Shown here piece after piece: positions 1 through 7,098 of a DNA stretch of 12,061 bases. The position numbers and the translations under genes are program-made. How positions within the stretch are numbered: position 1 is the first letter of the stretch; every line of letters starts with the position of its first letter. The stretch spans positions 1 through 12,061 of the forward strand of contig SFER01000047.1 in assembly GCA_004557195.1 (NCBI GenBank). Direction: 5' to 3'. The stretch is from Bacteroidales bacterium (GTDB lineage Bacteria; Bacteroidota; Bacteroidia; Bacteroidales; Muribaculaceae). The notes under the pieces are model-generated. The model made no database searches, was not told the DNA's origin, and saw nothing but the letters and a program-made list of their open reading frames with translations.

Positions 1-18
1 CACTATTATTTCAAGTTG

Positions 19-49
19 CAAAGTTAATGCAAAACGGCAATGAAACAAA
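19..49 (-). promoter_or_regulatory. Bacteroidetes-type promoter for a gene beyond the left edge
   Basis: On the minus strand a TTTG element (49-46) is followed after 19 bp by TAACTTTG (26-19), a full match to the Bacteroidetes primary sigma-factor consensus TTTG/TAnnTTTG. It lies just past the glp terminator and points out of the window, so it most likely drives a leftward gene whose start lies before base 1. No start codon is visible in the 18 remaining bases. Confidence 0.6.
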
Positions 50-100
50 ATACATTACTCAGTTTTTAAAAATCTTAACCGCTTGCAGGGAGTGTGGAGT

Positions 101-139
101 GAAAAACAGGCACCTCGATGCTTCACGCATTGAGGTGCC
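101..139 (-). terminator. Rho-independent terminator of the glp operon
   Basis: A 13-bp stem (109-121 paired with 127-139, one G-U wobble) closes the loop TTCAC. Read on the minus strand it is followed by TGTTTTTC (complement of 101-108), a proper U tract. In the plus direction there is no T tract right after the stem. It is therefore the end of the leftward glpABC-glpT transcript, about 130 bp past the glpT stop codon. Confidence 0.8.
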
Positions 140-177
140 CCGGCTTAAGTCTCAAAAAAGTCTAAATGATAATTGAT

Positions 178-255
178 TTAGAATTGGAACATCAAACGAG
201 TCTTAATGAAGAACTGATCTTCAATTAATGTTGCATTATATACTTGGTCTAACTA
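178..255 (-). pseudogene. Possible C-terminal remnant of an outer-membrane beta-barrel (porin-like) gene
   Basis: Between the glpT stop and the terminator, one minus-strand frame stays open for 24 codons (252-181), bounded by TAG at 255-253 and TAA at 180-178. It ends in FFIKTRLMFQF. The alternation of hydrophobic and polar residues and the terminal Phe are the classic signature of the last strand of an outer-membrane barrel, the part recognised by the BAM complex. There is no start codon and the frame closes upstream, so it cannot be a complete gene. I read it as the surviving tail of a porin-like gene once last in the glp transcript. With only 24 codons a chance open frame cannot be excluded. 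Confidence 0.4.
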
Positions 256-269
256 TTGGAACTTACAGA

Positions 270-1667
270 TTATTTAGCCTTCTTGTTTTCCAGGAGGTGT
301 TTCTCGTCTTTGTAGGTGAACATTGTGAAGATAATCGACAATGCGCACGCAGCAAGGAGAAGCACGAAAGTGAGGTTCCAGCCGGCGGCTTCGGCAACGT
401 AGCCAATCACGATGTTGGCGAGGATAGCGGTACCGAAGAAGTAGCCGAAGAAGCCTGTGAGACCGGCAGCTGTTCCTGCTGCATTCTTCGGAGCCAAGTC
501 GAGGGCTTGCACGCCGATGAGCATCACAGGACCATAGATGAAGAAGCCAATTCCGATGAGCGACATTGTTACGATTGTAGCGTTGTCGGAGAATTGCCAG
601 TAGAGGAGGATAAACACAGCCACGATAGCCATGAAGATGGAAGTGGTGAGTGCGCGACCGCCTTTAAACACTTTGTCGCTAATCCAGCCGCAGATGAGAG
701 TTCCGGGGATTGCAGCAAATTCGTAGGCGAAATAAGCCCAACCTGCTTCTTTTATGTTATAGTTTTGAGTCTCCATGAGGTATTTCGGTGCCCAATCGAG
801 ACATCCGTAGCGAACCATATAGACGAAAGCGTTGGCAATGGCGATAAACCAGAGCATCTTGTTGTTCAAGACATATTTGAAGAAGATTTCTTTGGCTGTG
901 AGCACTTCTTCGGAGCGTTCGCTGTAGTTCTTGGGATAGTCATTGCGGTATTTCTCAATCGAAGGCAAACCGCAAGATTGCGGGGTGTCGCGGATGAGAA
1001 CATAGGCGAGAAGAGCCACGAAAATTGCTACCGTTGCCGGGAACGCATAGGTTCCGATAAGGAAGTAATATTCGCTTTGTGTGCCGTAGAACCAAGAGCC
1101 GAACCAGGTAGCACCATAGGCAGCCATAGGACCAACGAGGGCGCCACCCACGTTGTGGGCGCAGTTCCAAATCGACATCATAGTGCCGCGCTCGGTTTGA
1201 GAGAACCAGTGAGTCATTACACGGCCGCAAGGAGGCCAACCCATACCGTTAAACCAACCCACGAGGAAGTTGAGCACTGTCATAAGGGCGATAGCCCACA
1301 TTTTGTTTTCGGGACCGAAAGCCACCACCGGCACAATCATGAACATCATAGAGATAGATGCGAGCACGAGACCGAGGGGGAGGAACACGCGAGCATTGCT
1401 TCGGTCGCTCACGCTACCCATCAAGAATTTCGACAAGGCATAGGCGATGGCGTTCATAGAGAGAACAATACCGAGTTCGCCTTTCTCAAAGCCAAATTCG
1501 CCGAGGAACGGGATAGCCATTGAGAAGTTTTTACGCACGATGTAAAATCCGGCATATCCGATGAATATACCGAGGAATACCTGCCAACGCAGACTCTTAT
1601 AGGTAGAATCTACTTTCTCCTGTGGGAGTTCGGGCTTAAAAGCCGGAGGTGTTAAAAATTTCCACAT
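270..1667 (-). CDS. glpT: Glycerol-3-phosphate transporter GlpT (MFS, organophosphate:phosphate antiporter family)
   Basis: This 465-residue inner-membrane protein should exchange external glycerol-3-phosphate for inorganic phosphate. The call rests on blocks recalled from E. coli GlpT (452 residues): GYAGFYIVRKNF near residue 38, MGSVSDRSNARVFLP near 83, GMGWPPCGR near 141, SIWNCAHNVGG near 165, RDTPQSCGLPSIE near 226 and MLIGVQALDLAPKNAAGTAAG in the second half. The two arginines that bind the phosphate group are present as Arg45 and Arg286, and the pocket histidine as His171. About twelve hydrophobic segments are expected, with the usual cytoplasmic loop around 225-260. It is the last intact gene of the operon, 30 bp after glpC, and feeds substrate to GlpABC. 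The relatives UhpT and PgtP are less likely, given the near-continuous GlpT match. Confidence 0.96.
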   Translation of the reverse strand: MWKFLTPPAFKPELPQEKVDSTYKSLRWQVFLGIFIGYAGFYIVRKNFSMAIPFLGEFGFEKGELGIVLSMNAIAYALSKFLMGSVSDRSNARVFLPLGLVLASISMMFMIVPVVAFGPENKMWAIALMTVLNFLVGWFNGMGWPPCGRVMTHWFSQTERGTMMSIWNCAHNVGGALVGPMAAYGATWFGSWFYGTQSEYYFLIGTYAFPATVAIFVALLAYVLIRDTPQSCGLPSIEKYRNDYPKNYSERSEEVLTAKEIFFKYVLNNKMLWFIAIANAFVYMVRYGCLDWAPKYLMETQNYNIKEAGWAYFAYEFAAIPGTLICGWISDKVFKGGRALTTSIFMAIVAVFILLYWQFSDNATIVTMSLIGIGFFIYGPVMLIGVQALDLAPKNAAGTAAGLTGFFGYFFGTAILANIVIGYVAEAAGWNLTFVLLLAACALSIIFTMFTYKDEKHLLENKKAK

Positions 1668-1697
1668 GATATTAAAGAATAGTTGAAATGGTTTGTA

Positions 1698-2945
1698 TTA
1701 AGAGTTAATTTTTTTGGTTGCTTCGTAGTCGATGGCTTCGGCGAGAATCGAAATGGGGTGTTTAACTTCCACCGGGGTTGACATTTCGATTTGCCACTTG
1801 CAAGTTTCGCAGTCGGTAGCCACGAAATCGGGCTTGGCGTCCTCGATTTGCTTGAAGAGCGATGCGCCGATGCCTTGCGATGTGGGGTAGTTCTCTTTCT
1901 TGAAGCCGTAGGTGCCTGCGATGCCGCAGCATTGCGAGTCGAGCACCACAAGGTCCACGCCGGGGATGCGGCGCAAGAGGTCGATAGAGTAGAACGACCA
2001 GCCGAGTTTCTCCATGTGGCATGGGGTGTGATAGGCTATTCGGCTGTGATAATCGTCGCGGAACTTGATTTTCACCTCGCCGTTGTCGATGAGGCGGAAG
2101 ATGAAGCGAGTTGCGAGGTCGATAGAAGAGCGCACGTCGGCGTTGTCAATGCCGAGCAGGTGGGGATATTCATCGCGCATGGTGAAGATACATGTCGATG
2201 ACGCTCCCACCACCGGGCGTTTGTTGTCGATTACCGAGTGGCGGATGTTGTCGATATTGAATTGTGCCTGCTTGCGCGCCTGCGAAATGAGACCGTTGGA
2301 CACGAGAGCCACGCCGCAGCATTTTTCTTTGTCGAGGAGGTGCACACCACAGCCCAAAGCGTTGAACACTTTCACCATGTCCATGCCCAGTTGCGGGTAG
2401 TTGTAGTTGATGTAGCAACCGTGGAAGAAACTGATGTGTCGTGGGAATTGGTCTTGCGATGCCTGTGCATTTTTGCGGAACCAACTTTCAAACGTCTTCG
2501 ACGAATATTTCGGGAAAGTGCGGTGTGAGTCGATTTTGAGCACGGAATCCATAGCCCATTTCACCGGTTTGAGCGCGAGGGTGGTGTTGACAATCGGAGC
2601 GAAAGTCGAAGCCATAGTTCCCACGATGTCGGTGTTGGCGAGCATCATGTCGCGCAGAGCAGGGCGTTTCTTGCTATGCTTGATACGGGCGAGTTGGATT
2701 ATATCGCCGATTTTCACGCCCGAAGGGCACGCCACCTCGCAGCGTTTGCAGTTGAGGCAGTATTTGAGAGCTTCATCGTAGAAGTCGCCGCGCTTGAGGC
2801 GGAGACGCTCACCATCGGGACCGGCTTGTTTCGGTCCGGGATAGGATGGGTTTACCGGCACTACCGGGCAATAGACGGTGCACACAGTGCATTTGATACA
2901 CTGCTCGAAATTGTTTTCGCTTATGTTGTTTTCCTGCATATTCAT
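1698..2945 (-). CDS. glpC: Anaerobic glycerol-3-phosphate dehydrogenase subunit C (iron-sulfur, membrane-anchoring)
   Basis: This 415-residue protein is the electron-transfer subunit of the anaerobic G3P dehydrogenase. It links the flavoprotein pair GlpAB to the membrane and the menaquinone pool. Two ferredoxin-type [4Fe-4S] motifs are at the N-terminus: Cys16-19-22-26-Pro and Cys63-66-69-73-Pro. They are followed by two cysteine-rich CCG domains of the heterodisulfide-reductase/GlpC type, with HGCY plus KCCG in the middle and TPCH plus QCCG near the C-terminus. E. coli GlpC is about 396 residues, so the length fits. The start at 2945 has AAAAGGA about 7-13 bases upstream, one of the few Shine-Dalgarno-like sites here. 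A second Met two codons on is possible. It begins 4 bp after the glpB stop, which suggests coupled translation. Confidence 0.95.
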   Translation of the reverse strand: MNMQENNISENNFEQCIKCTVCTVYCPVVPVNPSYPGPKQAGPDGERLRLKRGDFYDEALKYCLNCKRCEVACPSGVKIGDIIQLARIKHSKKRPALRDMMLANTDIVGTMASTFAPIVNTTLALKPVKWAMDSVLKIDSHRTFPKYSSKTFESWFRKNAQASQDQFPRHISFFHGCYINYNYPQLGMDMVKVFNALGCGVHLLDKEKCCGVALVSNGLISQARKQAQFNIDNIRHSVIDNKRPVVGASSTCIFTMRDEYPHLLGIDNADVRSSIDLATRFIFRLIDNGEVKIKFRDDYHSRIAYHTPCHMEKLGWSFYSIDLLRRIPGVDLVVLDSQCCGIAGTYGFKKENYPTSQGIGASLFKQIEDAKPDFVATDCETCKWQIEMSTPVEVKHPISILAEAIDYEATKKINS

Positions 2946-2949
2946 AGTG

Positions 2950-4194
2950 CTATCCTTTTATGGTGTGGGCAACAGCCAAAGCAGTGAGTAGGGCAACCCC
3001 CGCGCCGCAGCCTTCCGATACGGCGTTGCAACCTCCGAGAACCGAGCCTATGGCGTAGAGGTTGGTGATGGGGGTGCCACCTTCCAAAGTGAGGAGAGCG
3101 GAATTTGTTTCCACTCCGAAAGAAATGTATTCTTGGCAGTTTAACATGGATTCGTTGTACCAGTTGTTACGGTCTTTGTCGAAGATGACATCGCAGCCAA
3201 ACACCGGCTCATACACCCCTTGCGGTGTAGCCACGAGACCCTTGCTGAAGAAGTGCCCCGAGGCGAGAACGTAGTGGGATGCCGTGAGGGCGATGTCGCT
3301 GTGGTTTTCGGTAAAGATACGTTTTACAGAATGATTCTCAATCTCGGCACGGACAACGGTGTCGCCGAGCATATACACACCACCGAGCTGCTCGAAGGCG
3401 TGGCGGAGCGTCCTTTGGGCGCGGATTCCAGGCACCGATGGCGGCATGGTGGGGATGAGGTGTATGGTGGCTTTTACTTCACTTCTCAGCCTGTGGAGCG
3501 CAGCGTCGGAAGCAAATCCGAAGACATGCGGCAACACGATAGCATCGTGTCCCGCAGCGCGGCTGTTGAGGATTGTGATGAGCGAAGTGAGCACTTGTGG
3601 GTTGTCGAGAGTTTTTGCAATGTTGGTAGCGCGCATCTCGGTGGGGTTGATGCGCAAGCGGTTAATTTCGGGGATGCTCACCGATGTAACCGAGCATTTC
3701 GAGCCGGCAGCTTCGAGTTCTTTGGCTATGAAGGCGGTGTTGAAGTCGAGAAATCCTGCAAAATTTACAATGAGGAGTTTCTCGCCGAGCGATACGCCCG
3801 GCTTGTCCAACGTGGCGATTTCTTCAAACGAGAGCCACGTGGGTTTGGTGGTACCCATTGGGGTGAATCTCAAGTGGGGAGTTTCGGCGTCGCCTTTCAC
3901 CGCCACACCACAGGAGCAAAGCAGCGATTTAGCTTCGTCGGCAAGAGCCTTGATGCGTCCACTTCCTATTTTTGCATAGGGATGAGTTGCGTGGAGCGAT
4001 TCCATCGCTTTGAGAGGCGACTCTACGGGTGTTCCGTCGGGGAGGGTATTGAGCAGGTCGAACGACCCCGAGGAGAAGTGGAGTGCGCTATGACCTGCCG
4101 ACACGATTGCGCACTTCACACCTTGGCGTTGAAGTGCAATACCGCAGGTGAGACCTGCGAGTCCGCCGCCTATTATGATAGTATCGAATTTCAT
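2950..4194 (-). CDS. glpB: Anaerobic glycerol-3-phosphate dehydrogenase subunit B (flavoprotein)
   Basis: This 414-residue protein (E. coli GlpB is 419) pairs with GlpA to form the catalytic part of the anaerobic, respiration-linked G3P dehydrogenase. A Rossmann dinucleotide-binding motif, IIIGGGLAGLTCGIALQ, lies at residues 6-22. Blocks recalled from E. coli GlpB follow: SALHFSSGSFDLL near 36, LPTMPPSVPGIR in the middle, VLASGHFFSKGLVA, and the FAD-contacting LYAIGSVLGGCNAVSEGCGAGVA at the C-terminus (given here only as a landmark; key residues are the Gly pair after Leu-Val-type hydrophobics). Its start is 2 bp after the glpA stop. The product shares the operon and function of GlpA and GlpC and would be membrane-associated through GlpC. 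Confidence 0.94.
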   Translation of the reverse strand: MKFDTIIIGGGLAGLTCGIALQRQGVKCAIVSAGHSALHFSSGSFDLLNTLPDGTPVESPLKAMESLHATHPYAKIGSGRIKALADEAKSLLCSCGVAVKGDAETPHLRFTPMGTTKPTWLSFEEIATLDKPGVSLGEKLLIVNFAGFLDFNTAFIAKELEAAGSKCSVTSVSIPEINRLRINPTEMRATNIAKTLDNPQVLTSLITILNSRAAGHDAIVLPHVFGFASDAALHRLRSEVKATIHLIPTMPPSVPGIRAQRTLRHAFEQLGGVYMLGDTVVRAEIENHSVKRIFTENHSDIALTASHYVLASGHFFSKGLVATPQGVYEPVFGCDVIFDKDRNNWYNESMLNCQEYISFGVETNSALLTLEGGTPITNLYAIGSVLGGCNAVSEGCGAGVALLTALAVAHTIKG

Positions 4195-4196
4195 CG

Positions 4197-5822
4197 TTAT
4201 TCTTTATTATTTTCCATTCCACAAATAGCGCCATAAACCCACTGGGTGTATTCGGCTTCGCGCAGAGCCTCGCCCCAGGCAACAGGATAAGCCCCTTTCC
4301 ATCGTTCGTTGAGGAACTTGGCGAGGTCGTTTTTCGCCTTGGCGGTGCATTTGTGCGCCTCGGCGAGGAGCCCGGCTGCACGGCAGGCACAGAGTTCGCC
4401 CTGGCAGGTTCCCATACCCACACGAGTGCGTCGGCGGAGGTCCACCAGGTTGTTCACATCCAATTCTTTGAGGGCAAAATCCACTTCGCCCACTGTAACA
4501 TCCTCACATTCACACACGAGGCTGTTGTCCATCTCGTTGGCGGAAGATATTTTGGATGCCATGTCGCCATGACGGTGAACCGAACTGCGGTTCTTATCGA
4601 GTTGCAAATCGAAAGTCTTGGATTTCGTATTGCTCTCCGGCTCGGCAGGGCGAGAGCCGGGGAGGGGTTGCTCGGCGGTGACGCAACAAGCGTTCACGCC
4701 GAGTTTGCGGCAAGCCAAATCGGTAGCCCATTCAGCCATGAGGCGGTAGGTCATGAGTTTGCCGCCGGTGATAGTAGCGAATCCCTCTACGCCATCGCGA
4801 GTGGCATGGTCGAGAAGCACAATACCGCGCGAGATGCTGCGTCCCGAGGCGTCGTTGTCGGCGGCGACGAGCGGTCTCACGCCGGCGTAGGCACGGAGGA
4901 TGCGGGTGTATGCAAGAGCCGGGGCGAGTTTCTCCCCCTCGCGGAGGAGGAGATCTACCTCGTCGGCGGTTACTTTAATATCGTCGATTTCGTCGAAACC
5001 CACTCGGCTCGAGGTGGTTCCGATGAGGCAAATGGTGTCGCCGGGCACAAGGATGTCGGCATTGGCAGGCTTGCGGCAGCGGTTGAGCACCACATTATTA
5101 ACTCGGTGTCCGAAGATGAGGAGCGAGCCTTTAGCCGGGAACATATTCACCTTCACGCCCACTTTTTCGGCGATGAGATGCCCCCAGATTCCGCCGGCAT
5201 TGATGGTGAGCGGAGCGTAGAACGACACCACCGACTTGTCGCGGTGGTTGATAGCCTTAACTCCCACCACTTTATTGCCTTCTTTGATAAATTCCACCAA
5301 TTCGTGGTAGGTGAGCACCGTTGCGCCATGTTGCTTGGCGTCAACAATGTTGGCAATAGTGAGGCGGAAAGGGTCCACCGAGCCGTCGGGCACCTTCACT
5401 GCGCCGATAATCGACGGATTTACCGAAGGTTCCATGATTCTCGCCTCGGCGGGGTCGATAATCTCGGCGTTGATTCCGGCTTTGCGGCAAGCCTCAACAA
5501 ATGTGGCTTGATAGTTGATGTCGTCTTCGGGGAGCGAGATGAAAAGTCCGTCGTTTTCCTCGACGCAATGGCTTGCAATGCGACGTAGAATCATATTCTC
5601 CTTGATGCACTCGGTAGCCGACTCGCCATCGGTAACGGCATATCGCGCACCGCTGTGCAGCAAGCCGTGGTTACGCCCGGTGGCACCGGCGGCAAAGTCG
5701 TGTCGCTCGATGAGCAACACCTTGAGCCCGCGGAGGGCGCAGTCGCGAGCAGTGCCGGCACCTGTGGCGCCACCACCCACGATGATTACATCAAATTCGT
5801 TTTCTTTTCTGTTGAGTTTCAT
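4197..5822 (-). CDS. glpA: Anaerobic glycerol-3-phosphate dehydrogenase subunit A (catalytic, FAD)
   Basis: This is the first gene of the operon. Its 541-residue product (E. coli GlpA is 542) oxidises sn-glycerol-3-phosphate to dihydroxyacetone phosphate. The FAD-binding GGGATGAG motif is at 16-23, followed by the family block GATGRNHGLLHSGARY at about 46-61, ITINAGG-like strand residues near 206-211, and RAYAGVRPLVA at about 310-320. The C-terminal part is a BFD-like [2Fe-2S] domain with Cys437, Cys439, Cys473 and Cys478. This domain distinguishes the anaerobic GlpA from aerobic GlpD. The linker at about 385-433 is polar and is the least conserved-looking stretch. The ATG at 5822 is preceded by an A-rich leader without a clear Shine-Dalgarno site, as is usual in Bacteroidetes. 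Confidence 0.96.
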   Translation of the reverse strand: MKLNRKENEFDVIIVGGGATGAGTARDCALRGLKVLLIERHDFAAGATGRNHGLLHSGARYAVTDGESATECIKENMILRRIASHCVEENDGLFISLPEDDINYQATFVEACRKAGINAEIIDPAEARIMEPSVNPSIIGAVKVPDGSVDPFRLTIANIVDAKQHGATVLTYHELVEFIKEGNKVVGVKAINHRDKSVVSFYAPLTINAGGIWGHLIAEKVGVKVNMFPAKGSLLIFGHRVNNVVLNRCRKPANADILVPGDTICLIGTTSSRVGFDEIDDIKVTADEVDLLLREGEKLAPALAYTRILRAYAGVRPLVAADNDASGRSISRGIVLLDHATRDGVEGFATITGGKLMTYRLMAEWATDLACRKLGVNACCVTAEQPLPGSRPAEPESNTKSKTFDLQLDKNRSSVHRHGDMASKISSANEMDNSLVCECEDVTVGEVDFALKELDVNNLVDLRRRTRVGMGTCQGELCACRAAGLLAEAHKCTAKAKNDLAKFLNERWKGAYPVAWGEALREAEYTQWVYGAICGMENNKE

Positions 5823-5880
5823 TTTTTAGACTTTATTCGCTCTTTGAATATTAAACAAGACGATGCTGTGTTGCATGGTT

Positions 5881-6030
5881 TTTCGTTTGAAATAAACACA
5901 CGTTTCATTTCGCAACAAAATTAGATACTATTTTTGAAATAACGAAACTTTTCCGCAAAATTTTTTCAAAATAATGGATATTTTTATGATTTTGCCCTGT
6001 TTTTGCGATAAAATCACTTTCGTTTTGAAA
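5881..6030. promoter_or_regulatory. Cluster of TTTCG/CGAAA elements upstream of glpA (candidate GlpR-type operators)
   Basis: Four TTTCG or CGAAA pentamers lie in this AT-rich stretch: TTTCG at 5881-5885, 5908-5912 and 6018-6022, and CGAAA at 5943-5947. Two sit in near-palindromes, TTTCGTTTGAAA (5881-5892) and TTTCGTTTTGAAA (6018-6030). One overlaps the proposed glpA -33 box and one lies just downstream of its -7 box. Operators of E. coli GlpR, a DeoR-family protein, also contain TTCG/CGAA half-sites. Binding here is inferred, not shown. The rest of 5823-6125 holds no gene that I can support. Confidence 0.4.
5916..5947 (-). promoter_or_regulatory. Probable promoter of the glpABC-glpT operon
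   Basis: Read leftward, TAATTTTG (5923-5916) matches the TAnnTTTG -7 consensus. A near-match to TTTG, TTTC at 5947-5944, lies 20 bp further upstream. Transcription would begin at about 5910, giving a leader of nearly 90 bases before the glpA ATG. The heptamer GCGAAAT follows the -7 box after 2 bases. Confidence 0.5.
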
Positions 6031-6085
6031 AAATGAGCCGTTTTTTGCAGTTGATTTGCCCTATCGTTTTTATTTTCCGCCGGGG

Positions 6086-6117
6086 GTTGCGGGAATGGCG
6101 GGAAATTTGTAACTTCG
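6086..6117 (+). promoter_or_regulatory. Possible promoter of the truncated TPR-type lipoprotein gene
   Basis: GTTG (6086-6089), 20 bp, then TAACTTCG (6110-6117) approximates the Bacteroidetes promoter with one mismatch in each box. Only 8 bases separate the -7 box from the ATG at 6126, so the transcript would be leaderless or nearly so. Confidence 0.35.
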
Positions 6118-6125
6118 CAGTGGAT

Positions 6126-6275
6126 ATGAGGGGGATTTTGCTCTACATATTGTTTTTTCTCGGTCTTTCGGTGGCTGGATGCCGCGGCGGAAGGAGTTAC
6201 GACAGCCGTCTTGAGGCTGCCGACAGTCTTGTTGCGTCGCAGCCCGATTCTGCGCTGAGATTGGCGCCGGAGTAA
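6126..6275 (+). pseudogene. 5' fragment of a TPR-type lipoprotein gene
   Basis: The 49-codon frame starts MRGILLYILFFLGLSVAGC, a lipoprotein signal peptide with the lipobox SVAGC and lipidated Cys19. It continues RSYDSRLEAADSLVASQPDS, the typical first helix of the large Bacteroidales family of outer-membrane TPR lipoproteins, where a phrase such as xADSLMxxxPDSALxLL precedes many repeats. After ALRL (about 6264) the match stops and a TAA follows at 6273. The usual several-hundred-residue body is missing. The sequence then continues as an unrelated LRR gene in another reading frame. The ATG at 6126 is preferred to the one at 6033 because it places the signal peptide at the N-terminus. The remnant could still yield a tiny lipopeptide, but I think it is dead. 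Confidence 0.65.
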
Positions 6276-6895
6276 CGACACTCGGTCGCACAGCGTTTCA
6301 AGATAGCAAACTCCAAAAGGTGGTGTTTGACCCGGCAAACGAAATCACTACAATAAACGAAGGCACATTCAAGGACTGTGGCATCACCGAAATCACATTG
6401 CCGAGCGCATGTGCGAGAATAGAGCAGAACGCATTGAGTGGAAACAACTTTGAGACTGTGGTATTGCCCTCGACACTCACATATCTCGGCGCATACGCCT
6501 TTGCCGATTGTGGGAAACTTGCCAATGTGTATGTAGCGGCAGCCGTTCCTCCAAAAGCCGAGACTACAAGCATCGGTGGCACAGCATCCAAGCAATTATA
6601 TGTGCCGATAGGCAGCAAAGCGGCTTACGAAGCCGACTCGTTCTGGGGCACATTTGGAACAATCACCGAAACAAACGATTTTAGCGGTGTGAATGCATCC
6701 GAAATTCCTGCAGTGAGAGCATACGGCGCCGAAGGAATGGCAGTTGTAGCCGGCGAAGTGCGCTACGAGATAGTGGGCATAGACGGACGGAGCGTTGCAA
6801 CCGGTATTGCATCTCAAAACACGCAGATACCTCTCCCCGCAGGCATCTATGTAGTGATAGCAAATAGTAATGCACAAAAAATCATAGTGAAATAA
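6264..6895 (+). pseudogene. 3' fragment of a BspA-like leucine-rich-repeat protein with a T9SS-like C-terminal tail
   Basis: The frame ending at TAA 6893-6895 encodes LRR_5-type repeats: GVTTLGRTAFQDSKLQKVVF, then an EGTFKDCGITEITLP unit, then a LGAYAFADCGKLANVYV unit. They are followed by the LYVPIGSKAAYEA closing module found at the end of BspA-type repeat domains. The last 65 residues (YEIVGIDGRSVATG to GIYVVIANSNAQKIIVK) resemble a type IX secretion or surface-sorting domain. Such proteins are usually large and surface-exposed. Here the N-terminus, signal peptide and start codon are missing. The frame opens only after a TGA near 6213, and the first in-frame ATG lies far inside the tail. 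Homology begins at about 6267, right where the TPR lipoprotein similarity ends, one frame off. The fragment is probably untranslated unless frameshifting occurs at the junction. Confidence 0.75.
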
Positions 6896-6988
6896 AGCTC
6901 GCATCTTGCCGCGAGGCACGTTTCGGGTACCTCTCTGAACGGCTGCGTAGAAGCGCAGAAACAGAGACATATAATAAAAATTTAGTCG

Positions 6989-7024
6989 GCATCCGGGGCT
7001 TCGGCTCCGGGTGTTTTTATGGGC
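6989..7024 (+). repeat. Direct repeat containing a terminator, copy 1
   Basis: This 36-bp block recurs at 7996-8032 in the same orientation, with one extra T in the T tract as the only difference. The shared unit covers the hairpin, the T tract and the ATGGGC just after it. The two copies bracket the 260-residue lipoprotein gene. Confidence 0.85.
6990..7018 (+). terminator. Rho-independent terminator after the LRR fragment
   Basis: A 10-bp stem (6990-6999 with 7004-7013, two G-U wobbles) is closed by the very stable UUCG tetraloop and followed by five T's. It sits 94 bp after the LRR stop codon. The interval 6896-6989 contains only a short CTGCG/CGCAG hairpin (6943-6958) and no gene I can support. 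Confidence 0.85.
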
Positions 7025-7088
7025 TAAATTTGGCTTGTTCAAGGCTACCGGCTCAAAATAATCTAAGAGTTTAACTATCTTTAACAAA

Positions 7089-7096
7089 TAATTTTG
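7089..7096 (+). promoter_or_regulatory. -7 box candidate for the 260-residue lipoprotein
   Basis: TAATTTTG matches TAnnTTTG and is the same octamer as in the proposed glpA promoter. No clear TTTG lies at the standard distance upstream; TTTA at 7070-7073 is 15 bp away, which is short. The call therefore rests on the -7 box and its position 64 bp before the ATG. Confidence 0.35.
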
Positions 7097-7098
7097 CA

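Noticed and set aside
228..1523. 431-codon open frame antisense to glpT
   Set aside because: It is Cys/His/Glu-rich, without domain logic, and lies opposite a full, motif-verified GlpT. Long antisense frames are expected from the codon use of the real gene.
3220..4236. 338-codon open frame antisense to glpB
   Set aside because: It is a shadow of glpB, with low-complexity composition and no recognisable motif or start context.
4353..5588. 411-codon open frame antisense to glpA
   Set aside because: Its composition mirrors the complement of the glpA codons, and GlpA motifs run through the whole opposite strand.
6033..6125. Earlier ATG for the TPR-type lipoprotein fragment
   Set aside because: It would put 31 extra residues before an otherwise perfect lipoprotein signal peptide and would lie upstream of the proposed promoter.
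6943..6958. CTGCG/CGCAG hairpin as a terminator
   Set aside because: The stem is only 5 bp with no T tract, and a much better terminator follows 30 bases later.
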